Of a DNA stretch of 64,000 nt, positions 50,301 to 62,300 are shown piece after piece. The stretch is from positions 29,170,484-29,234,483 of the forward strand of contig NC_088307.1 of NCBI RefSeq assembly GCF_032854445.1. The letters run 5' to 3'. The stretch is from Liolophura sinensis. Lineage: Eukaryota; Mollusca; Polyplacophora; Chitonida; Chitonidae. A model generated the notes under the pieces. It made no database searches. It worked only from the letters and a program-made list of their open reading frames with translations, and was not told the DNA's origin. Numbering within the stretch: the first letter of the stretch is position 1; each line of letters opens with the position of its first letter. Both the position numbers and the translations under genes were made by a program.

Positions 50301-53300
50301 ATAACCGAGTTCTTGATTACGGATGTGTAGTGGTTTCTGTTACGCCAGGTGTCTATCACATGTACGTGTACAGTTACATTCTAAACAGCCAGCATAATAC
50401 ATGTAGGTCATGATACATGAATCAGGGAGTTCAGAAACAAAACCTGGAGGGGAAGCATGTGGTGGCAATAACAAAAATGTGTAAGTCTGATAAATATTAG
50501 TGATTACCTCTAGCCGGGATAGATGGCACTCTGGGCGAGAACAAAATTAAATAGAGCTATGGTAAATGAAAGTAAAAGCAAAAACAAATATTATTCATTC
50601 ACCATATTCGTCAGTCTTCCCAAGATAGAAAATTAAAACGGGATATTAAAAAAAAACGTTTATGTACTTGTGGAGTGTTTTGGGGTATTCAGGCAGCATT
50701 CTCAGTCCATTTCAACAAAAACGCAGGTGTTTTGAATGAACGCATGAATGAATGTTATTTATTTGATTGGTGTTTTTCGCCGTACTCAAGAATATTTCAC
50801 TTATACGACGGCGGCCGGCATTATGGTGGGTGGAAACCGGGCAGAGCCCGAGGGAAACCCACGGCCATCCGCAGGTTGCTGAGGGACCTTCCTACATACG
50901 GCCGCATAGGAAGCATTGGTGAGACTCCTGGGTCATAACGATGCGCTAGCCCGCTAACCAACTGAGCCACGGATGTCTCTCATGAATGAATGAATGAACT
51001 GATTGACAGGTACTTAATCGTGGGTGCATGGAAAACTGTGGATGCATGGAAAACTGCGAAGGTATGGAAGAACTGTGGATGCATGGGAAGACTGTGGATG
51101 TATGGAAAACTGGGGATGCATGGGAAACTGCGGAGGCATGGAAAACTGCGAAGGCATGGAAGAACTGTAGATGCATGGAAAAACTGTGGATGCATGGAAA
51201 ACTGCGGAGGCATGGAAAACTGCAGAGGCATGTAAAACTGCAGAGGCATGGAAAAACTGCGGATGCATGGAAAACTGCGGAGGCATAGAAAACTGCAGAG
51301 GCATGGTAAGCAGTCGCTGACCATAGGTGGGATTGAACTATCCATCAACAACAATAAGCTTATCTTCGCTGAATATTTAACTGCGTTAAACTGTTCATGA
51401 AGCACATCTATGGATTAAATGGGTGTCACAGGGGAGATAAACGCTATCAAAGTCCAAGGTGTGGAATGTTATCAGTGTGCTATCGCCCATGAGTCGGATT
51501 TCTGTGGTATTCAGTGCTCACTCAAAGCAAAAAGCAATTCAAGATGTCGAACTAAAGATTAAAAATTAGATCATTATGACTGATAACAAAGGAGATAACA
51601 AGGGCCCCCTGCATAGAATTGTTGATCGAGTTTTCATATCATTACTGACAACTGTAAAACGACACCTCCTGGTAGAAGTACAAAAGTAGTTTATTGGGGA
51701 CATTCTTTATAAGTGTTTTACGTCACTACTGCTTCACAGACGAGCAATCTAAGCATCAATTCCGATATTCGTTTACCAGCCGTAAATCATAAAGGGGCGT
51801 TGCTAGTCGATAATAGCAAGACCCATTTCCAAAAGAACCTAAAATAACAGCCCGTAGACGAATACATAGGAATAAATACACATATAGTAAATAAAGGTGG
51901 TGACTTGTTAAAGAGGAGCAGTTATGAGTTCTCGCTAGTGAAGGGAAGACAGAGGATTTTGTAGGTAAGACATCAATTTTCCGTAAATAAGTTCCAGACC
52001 GAATACAAATTTAGATATTCTAGTCAGGCTTTGATAGCAAATATTCATAAAGACATCATGTTGATTAATAAAGATGAATGCTCACACAGCCTCTAGTCCT
52101 GGGTTAAGCGAATACTATGACAAGAACGAATCAAATCACAAGGGGTTTTGAACGATCTGCCCATATCTGCCAACCAGAGTGTTGTACTCATTATAGAATT
52201 TAAGTAACTTGAAGTGAAGGCGTTTGATGGAGTATCGAAGACACAAATGAAGACACAAATGAACTCATTCACGGACTACGAATTTGAACTTTGATATGGA
52301 TTTCATGCCTGGAATATTCATTGTCTGCCCGGCATCATTGAAAACTGATGACCGCTTCTCTCTTGTGTGTTACCGGCTTTATTTCTTATTTGTACAATTT
52401 CTTACATACCTTTGTCTTCGGGAGCTAGTGTTAAACGTTGTTGTGGAAATGGATCTTGCGATTAATGACTTGGAACGCCCTTTACGGACTACAAATGGTA
52501 TAGGAATGTCGGACTTGACGCTTATATCTAAAGGGTTTCTCCCAGAACGCTCCCTGATGTAATCAACCAAATTAGAACTCTGTGTATACAAGCAATGATG
52601 TAGTCTTAAGTGCTCATGCAACCCTTATTTAATTTCTTTATTCATATTAACCCCTTTATTCATATTAAGGGATTAATCCCTGCGTAGTCCCTTCGCAATG
52701 TTCTCATGTTACTGTTTATTAAATGTGACCAGTGACGTCTAATAACTTAACATCACTGCATTTTGCCCCCTAATTCTGCCTAAGCCCTAGTGCTAGGGGG
52801 CGTGTAATTTGTTATGATTTAAGCATTTACATGAATGAAGCCGTAACTAAGGTAAATTGATTAGAGGTTGTGTGTCACCATTTACACGTATGTGTGACCA
52901 TTTGCCAGCTATCACTCTTGACGCTGCTCTGGTCTGGTCCATATATTTTACTAAATCTTTTATAAAAAAAAACTCTGCCTGAGGTTCGGCAGAGTGTGGA
53001 ATGGAAGTGGATTGTTGTCTCACTATCTGGAAAGTATTGTAGCAAGTTTACACTCTCGACACCTGTCCAAATCTAGTATAACGGTCATTATAAGGGCTCA
53101 CTACTGTAGCAAGTTTACACTCTCGACACCTGTCCAGTTCTAGTATAATGGTCACTCAAAGGGCTCACTGCTGTAGCTGTACTGTAGCAAGTTTACACTC
53201 TCGACACCTCTCCAGATCTAGCTCACTAGTGGTTCACTAGAGAAGAGTTGCTCGGCATATGATTAAGATGCATTCCTTTACAGGGTTCTGTGGATCCGAT

Positions 53301-56300
53301 GCAGTCTAGATCCAGACAGCTCAGCGGTGGAAAAGATACCGTATTATGAATGACGGTTATAAGCTGCACATGTTGACTTTTACGATGAATAATAAATTGC
53401 ATGGGGAACCATATATATCTGTGTATATATGAACTGTGTAGACTGTATCTCACCCATGCGTGCCCGTTGTAGGAGGATTATCTCCATCCGAATACAGAGA
53501 TCTTGTTGAGGTGACAGACGATTCAAACCTTTCTCGAAGAACATAAACATAGAATGATTTGTCACGAGATACTGCTTCTTTTCGTCACGAAGTGTAGCCG
53601 GTGTGTTCTGAAAATAAATCAGCAATTTCAGTGATCATAGATATCAGGCTTTGTATTTCGTGGTACTGTCATGGCTTGTTTTATGCTGTTATCTGATTTG
53701 CTTCCAAATTCAGGATAAATCCCAATATAGGCCTAATGAACAGGAAGATATCTACGTCTTGTGACACTGATCCTGTCTTCATTTCTAGATGTTGGCAATT
53801 TGTTTTTGTTACCTGGCTAGGGTATTGTTACATTTATTGGTTCATTTTGTGAACCGATGAGCCATTCAAGTGAATAAGGAACACTTCTTCATGAGTACTA
53901 GTTTTATTATTATCAATGAAAAAATGACCCAAATTTATCTAGGGTAAGAGCGCTCGTCTTTACCTCTGTCCGTCTCAGGAGCGGTTCGTCCCACTGCACA
54001 ATGCCAACGGCTGGGACGACATCTGAACGCCTGGACCTGTGAGCGTCACCTACGATCACGTTCAGCTGGTTATCCAGTCCGTTTGTGAGAGTCCAGGCCC
54101 CTGCAACAGCACACCAAAACGATGCCAGAACAGCCAAGAACGAATATAAAATAGGAAAATGATTGAATTTTTCGAAGTTATGAGCTCTAGTGGCTAATTC
54201 TTAGGTGGAAATGCTGTCCTTCGGTTTTACAGAAAAGGTGAGCAAACCGCAGATTCGGGCAGATTAAAAATGCTTTACTGTCAACCCAATGGTGAACCGC
54301 TAGCCTGCCAGGTCTGTGCCTGTTGAATGCAGATGGAATTATTGTACAAATCCACATATCCCGGACGGCTATATATATTCACAGCAATGATGCCACCCAG
54401 CAGGTGAAGGGGAATTGTGCTAAAAGTAGTAGAACGTTGGCAGTACGCCTCATGTACGCTAAAGATGTAGTGGCGCGCTTTAGCCTGGTGGTCAGTGTAG
54501 ACAAGCTCCGTATCAAAACAGAGGAAAGCGTTAAGGAGCTCAAACACAATCGACGGTTATTTAAAGATATTTTGAATTCGAAACACTGAGAGTTTGACTT
54601 ATTGTGAATACGGCGCCGTTGAACACTGGAGGTGATCGAAGAGCCCACGAACCGTGAGAGCTGGGACGGTCTGTGTAAAGTCTACTTTAAGCCATGTTAT
54701 TTGTCAATAACACAAACAGTACCAAGTATATTACACCTTCTTTATGGGCAACAAAACTGAATGACTAGCTGAATCTTATGTTAAGTTTCCACATCTCTAT
54801 CACAGTTCGATCCCAGTTAGATCACAGTAATACAGCTCTACGTGGAATTGTTATGTGTGTTACTTTACAAAGGCTAGTGGGTTTGTCCAAACCATTGGTA
54901 TCGTGTAATAAATGAACCTATCAGCCCTAAGAATGTTATATCTTCAAAACTGACCAAAAACTCAAGCCAAGCTAGACCAAATCAGTATTTAACTAAGTCT
55001 GTTTAAATTGAGCGAAGTCTGACCGGTAGTCCTGATGGTAAGAGAGAGAGCGTCTTGGAAAGTGTTCATAGTCCACTGTAGGGAGAGGTCATCTGTCAGC
55101 TCGCCGATCACAGACACAACCAGACCCGGTTCCTGGAAGTTAAACTTTGTTTTGAGGAGCTTCAGCGGCTGCTCGATACAGTCCGCGGTGGCTTGTGGGA
55201 ACATGACGGCGTACTGAAAGTGAAAGTGATAATAAGTCCGCTTGATCACAATTCAGCTGGACCCCTACTTATCAAGACTTAAGTTCAAACGCAGCTACAA
55301 TTAGAATATTTTGCTCGAGGTAGTTTAAAATTTCTACATTGATTCTTCACTGCAGAACAATATATCAAGCATAATTTGATCTATTTTCTGTTCTGAATTC
55401 AGCTTTTTGAGCTCTCGCAATTTTTAACTTAAGCTTAGTTACTTGGTAAAGACGAGTGGGTGAGAGGAAAGTATGAAAATCGTATACCAGCCGTTGACCA
55501 AAGAACACCTTCATGGTTAATAATCACAAGGTCAGTTCCCAAAACGACGAATAACACCAAAGATAAAGTATGAAAATAGGACGGAATCATGCAAATAGAA
55601 GCGGTGAGCAGTTTTCACTGATGTAGGAAAGGCGCATCATGTATGTTCTAGGCAACTGAGTGTAATCAGTATTCAAATCGTGTACAATGCTAGAATATCA
55701 GTTGTCGATAATAAAATATATATCTCAGTTATGCTTTGATTGTAACGGTTCATATATTCAACGTAACGATCTAATTCAACACGATGGATATTTATCCTCT
55801 AGCCCAGGTTTAAGAGGAATTAGAAGGCACTTGATGGAATAACTTTGACACACTAGTTTTCGCAACAAGAACTTGTGAAGTTGATTGAAATCGTCACACA
55901 ACACACAGGATCTAACAAATGCTACATGGCGAGATATGTGCACGCCATATGCAGGAAATATTGCATATATATTATATTATAATATTGCAGTATATTGCTG
56001 TCCAAGTAGGGATGATTTACAATGTCAAAATTAAAACTGTCCCTCTTCACCAAGAGAGGAAACCCTTTTGGTCTTTGTACAAATATAGGTGCAGATATGA
56101 TGTGCCCCATCTGGAGAGTCTGTGGTTTCCTTTTAATCCAGCGAAGGTGGATAAATATCTGTCACAGCCTTTGCTATGTACGGTTTGTTTAAAGCCAGCA
56201 GATCATCAATATACAGTTCAGTGGATGAAAACAGATCGAGTCTGGTGAGGGTTGCTCCTTAATGGTTTCTGCATACAGTCGTATCCATGTGAGAACAAGT

Positions 56301-59300
56301 GTCGGTCGGGGATTGTACCCATGGGAATACCTTTACACTGTTGATATATGGTTTCCACGAATTTCACATAGATGTTATTAATGAGAAATTCAATCAACTC
56401 AATGAACATGGAAACACCCCATGAATGGTAACTATTGTACGTGGTGGAACTGAAGAAGGCTTTTTTGCCTCTGACTTTAACATAGCGGCGACCGGTTTTA
56501 TTAAACACCAAAAACAGTTAGTGATGAAATTCCACCTATTAAATTCGCGTGAGGAATCGTAGTATAGAGAGAGGAGAAATCTCAAGTAGACATGTACTTA
56601 TGTACCTTATACGGTATGTGTATTAGAGCGTTCAGGTTTTCAGTGAGACGTTTAGAGTATTTTAAGTCTCCACATAAAGTTGAGGCCTGCATTTTTTGCA
56701 ATTGCAGTACATGTACTTGTTCCAAAATGACTGTACTTCTTATAGTGCCTTCTTTAAGAGATTTGATACAAGTTTGGTTGTACAATTTTTTGACACCGCA
56801 ATAAAGCGAGCTTTGTAGGGGGATTTATGAATTTTTGGAATCCATTAAAGATGTGGTATGCCGATGTGACGGGAAGGTACGGATATACTGTTTGAAAAAG
56901 GACTGATGTTTTTTAAATAGTTCCTCCAGAGTATAGGTCGTGATGGATTACGCTGATGTTGCGGCAGTTGTAATATGAAGCTCCTCCACAAGAAACTCAT
57001 AGTAATAATTCTAGCTGACAAATATAATATTATTAGGGGCTTTGTCAGCAGGAAGAATAACGTTTTTTTCTCTGAATATTATCAAGTACCCTTCACACGG
57101 TAAGACCCTAAAGAACTTCCTTGGCTGTGACATGAACATTAATAAGAATACGGTGGATAGCATACACAACATTTTTCTTCACTAGCTCAAGCCATGCTTC
57201 AAGAACTGAAGTCTCTATCTTCTCCATTTTAGACAATTTTTAACCAAATTTCCAAGTTTCGGACCTCTCACCTTCGTAGATCATCACTGTTTACAATATC
57301 TAGGTTACCCGTCATGACATGTTCACATAGATTGTAACCCGTCATGACATGTTTACATGGATTGTAACCCGTCATGACATGTTCACATAGATTGAAATGA
57401 AGTCTGACGATTCACAGTCACAACTGTGTCTACCAGATATATAATCCGACATCTCAAAATCTTTCGCTTTCGTATAGTTAAATGTCTCGGATGTGGCAGG
57501 TTTTGAATATTTATAAGAAATGCACGGGGCTCTCGTATGCTGAAATAATTCGGCACAACAATGCAAACCTCTGGATTATTTAAAATCCATGGTACGTTGA
57601 GTAAATCAAGACCCTATCTAGGTACTTACATTTTACGAGCAGTACTTTTAGCAGTATGACCTGTCCTGACTGGATGGTAATGTCGAATATAGCATATTTC
57701 TGACATACATGGATCACATGGGTGGTACAGAAAGCGTAGAAGTAAATGTTACTTTTGTAGCTATTTTACTTTTTAAAGGGAAGTGCATATAATACTGTGC
57801 GTAGAGCGTCCATGATGTTAATTGTTTTAGACAAACCTACCAGATAGTTGACAGTTATGTTGCCATGAGTCGGCACCTTACTAAACTTCCTCCTACCATG
57901 ACTGCGTTGATTTCTCTGATGGCTCTTCAAAAGTTGGGTTATGTTAGAAATGTGGTTAACTGAATGTTACGTTGCCAATCCCCACATCATTGTCATTTAA
58001 GCCATAAGGAAAGACTGAACCAGTATCCAGCATCCAAAATAGTTCCCCATCGCGGGTCCCAGTCATGGTCAAAGGCAAAAAAAGATTTGCCTATAAGCTG
58101 TTGTTTTTTCCGGACAGATTTTTTACCCCTAGATGTAATTTCTGGGTCGCCTTTTCAACGTAAGCTTGACCACACAGTTTGCACAAAACCAAATAAATGC
58201 AATATGATGATATACAACCAAGATTAACACAACATTGAACACGATATGAGTTACCAATTAGAGATGAATTAGAGCAGTTTTTTTAAGTGTTTAAGAGTGG
58301 ACGTGTTGGCCATTTCCTATGTGCACACCTGGAAATAGTACATTAAGAACTTTGGGAAGTATGTGTTAAGCAGTCGTTTAATTGCATATTACCAGGTTTG
58401 TTTGAATCCCTTGTTTTGCCCTGTCATGGAACTTGACCCTTGTGTTGTGAAACCGTTTATGCACAGAGAGGGTCCCGTTGTAAAAGTGAAAATATAAGAA
58501 GCCTACGGTCGTGTAATCAATGAAGAAAGTCAGTCAAGTATGGACGAAATCCCTTTGATGAATGCAACGTAGTGAGAGCAAAGTGACACGAAGAACTTTT
58601 GTGCAATATACCTTAAAAATATTTGTATATAACAAAAACCAAATGGAGTCAATGCTGAATAAATACTGTTAGTCAGTGTACATGATTAACTGTAAATGAT
58701 AAATTTTCACCATGTTTACTCCATGTCGATGACATGAGAATACTCTGTGCCGTATAACCTACCCCAAATGTTCGATCGCCGGGAAACTTCGAGAATTTTA
58801 CCGACCACCCATGGATAGTTTTATCGTTCTGAAAAGGAAAACCAAAAAATTAGAAATACACAATTTATATCTTACCGTCTTTGTGTTGACAGACAAAAAT
58901 CAAAAAAGGAATAAGCACGTTTCATGTATGTGCCCAATACGCATGCAAAGGTGATCACATGCAATCGCACAGGCCTTTGTATTATCCCATTGCTGATATA
59001 GATACTGTCAGAAAAACTGACGTTACGCCGCGTTGACGCGCTATGCTACAGAATACAAACAATAACAACAACAGCATGGATAGCGATGACAGTGTAATAG
59101 ATGACAAATGGTCACAAGTAGCCCGTGAAATGCGGCGTCTTCTTAATTTACTTCAGTTACGTATTTATTTGCATTTAACTGTTCATGTAAATGCTTCAGT
59201 AGTAGGACCCTGCACACCTTATACACGTAGCACCTAGAAAATTGCACACCTTACATACGCAGCACCTGGGAATCTGCACACCTTACACACGTAGCACCTG

Positions 59301-62300
59301 GGAACCTGCACATCTTACACACGTTGCACCTAGGAACCTGCACACCTTATACACGTAGCATCTAGGAATCTGCACACCTTATACACGTAGCACATAGGAA
59401 CCTGCACACCTTAGACACGTAGCATCTAGGAACCTGCACACCTTACACACGTAACATCTAGGAATCTGCACACCTTATACACGTAGCATCTAGGAACCTG
59501 CACACCTTACACACGTAGTATCTAGGGATCTGCACACCTTATACACGTAGCATCTAGGAATCTGCACACCTTATACACGTAGCATCTAGGAACCTGCACA
59601 CCTTACACACGTAGTATCTAGGGATCTGCACACCTTATACACGTAGCACCTTGGAACCTGCGCACCTTATACACGTAGCACTGTCGATTAAGTACACCTA
59701 GAACCCATGAATTTAAAAATATGGTTATTGTGCAGTGGAATTTCAGGGTTATAAGGCTTTAGCCGCATGAATGTGAGTCAACCGATCTAACAGTGCACTG
59801 ACGTATCGAGCAGAACTGATCCACACTGACTAGTGGTAGGTCCTCTGGATATCGGCTGCAAACATTAGTTTTTATACCATTATTAGATTTTTAGGACCTA
59901 CATGAATTTTCTTTCGACTTCGGTGAGAGCAAATATGCAATACCGTACCTAATTACAGCAAATTCGAAGCGGTGCAGTGGTTTGTGTTCGCCAATGTTTG
60001 TCTCTGGAAGAGAGCAATTCCCCCCAAAAATGGAGTCGGCCCGAATTTAGCGACTCGATCCCGTTAGCGGCAACAAGCAAATTTTCTTTAATCACGGTCA
60101 GGCTGAATCATTGGAAATGCGACAATTTTCCATCATGCAGCCAAAAAGAGCGAGCAGACAACACTAAAATTTTATTGTAAAACAAAAACACAGTTTGACT
60201 GGTATTTTATGAACTAAGTACTGTGCCTCACAATAACGATGCCCTAGGCGGTTTACATACTCAAATAGAAGAAAGCCTCACGGAGATGCTGAAACACACC
60301 GCGGCTGTACACTCTAAAACTGGAACTACTTCGGGAAATCGGTGACAATTTTCACCACCTTTGAAATACTCTCAGGAATCTGTCCGCTTAGCTCCCAGAT
60401 GCCCCTCCCCCCCCTAAAAAATGTACTATTTATTCTGCAGTTTGTTAGACGTCACTGGTCTGCAAAGCTTTGTGCGTTTTCCCACCTGAACGCGTTGATG
60501 GTTCATTAGATGAGCTTGGTAATAGCTAGAGAGACGTCACTGGACAAACACACTAGTACATTTACCTTGATCGTTAAGATTACATGTGCCACTCCTTGCC
60601 GAATTAGATCGTTAGATTAGGGAATACGGGTAGTAAAGACTAATTAAACATTAAGGAAATCAATCTTATAAGATTAAAAAACGCGTAGCCTAAGTAGTTC
60701 TTTTAGTTACCCCAAAAAACATTTATATAATTTCTGGAAAAATTTTGTTTATTACATGACAGAGATAAAAAATATGGGCTAGAATCTTTTTACGGCTCCT
60801 CTAATAAGTTTTACAATAGACTTTGCCGGCAGTTTGGTCCACGATGGTACATTTTCTTGTAGATAATCATCCCTCTTCCGACTATATTTACAGAAAATTA
60901 CGTAGTTACATAAGAAAGGTCCTAGAAATGTACAACATCGTTCAATATTTTTTCACAGCCAAACTGCAGCAAATTGTACACAAATACGGGCCAACACATG
61001 ACAAAAAGTTGCACCTAAAAGGAGCGTAGGTAATTCGATGGCCAGAAAACACTGTAAACTTACTTATATAGAGTATTTTTTGCAGGTCTTCAATTCGTCA
61101 ATGACAAGTATTTATTGGATTTTCACTGTTGTATAAAGTATGCGAAAATATTGTGTATATAAATAGAGATTTTATAGTTTTACATTCGTGACAATTTAAA
61201 TTTACTCTCGTAAAATCTCGTTTTTCTAGCGTGACCAGTCGTCCAACGAACAATCTGGTGACAAAAGGTTAAAATGTTTCCAATACAATAACTACATTTC
61301 ACTGTTCATAACGATGACGTATCGGTTGACTAAAATTTTCATTATGGAGAAGAGCAACATTTTCACTTTTTTGCATGTCATCCTTCACATCAAAATCCAT
61401 TAGCATCGTGTGTACGTTATTGTAGTCTGGCCAGTTTTACTGTTCTGTGTCAGGATTGTCGACTGGACGCCAGTGAACGCGAGATAGTACGTGGTTTTAC
61501 GAGTATGATTCAAACGTAGACGTTGTTTAATTCGACAGGGAAAAATCGCCGGGGATTCCCCGTACACGGTTACTTAATAATTCATTCTACACAATAAAAT
61601 GTAACGTGTCAAAGATGTGACCTAAGACCTAAGTTCTGCTCCGATGACCGCTACTCTGAGAATCTTCCTTAATCTCGTGTGAAACTGTCATCCGCGACCT
61701 GAGTCACAGAAGGGTCGTGCAGAACAGGTTTTGTGGGTATTCATCGTGTTATAACCTGACTACAGCTTTTATTAATTTCACTGGTTAAGGCATACGCCCG
61801 ATGCTATTCGTGCCCTATCATCATGTGACAGTAGATAATAGGCCTACTGTGTACTAGGGGATCCGTCTCAAGTCTCTACCAAGAAGACCCGCTACCGAAG
61901 GGGACAAAGCTACAGGCACAGCCCAAAAACCTTTTAAAAATTTTCCAGAAATACATGTCCTTGCATTTCATAAGCTTTTATACTCAGTGTAGAATGCAAA
62001 GAAAGGCGTGTGGAGGCCCATATAGGTTGAATCTATGATCAATGTGTTCTTCACACGTTTATGTTCAGAAAGATTTCAGCTATATGGTGTCGCTCGAAGC
62101 GGAATATATCATTAGAATGCCTTTTACGCCATTCAAAAATATGTCACGTCTGAGTGATGCTAGAATGTGTTCTGCTTTTACAGTGGATTATTCTGTTAAA
62201 TATAACACACATGTTACATTAATTTTGGATGTTATGTGTCAATATTGTCAGAATATCGTGTTAATATAACAGAAAACACTCTAGCATCACCCAGATAACA

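Noticed and set aside
50946-51405. Open frames on both strands with FHASAVF- or ENCGCM-type repeats
   Set aside because: Minisatellite with an ~18-bp unit. Both strands are open for trivial reasons.
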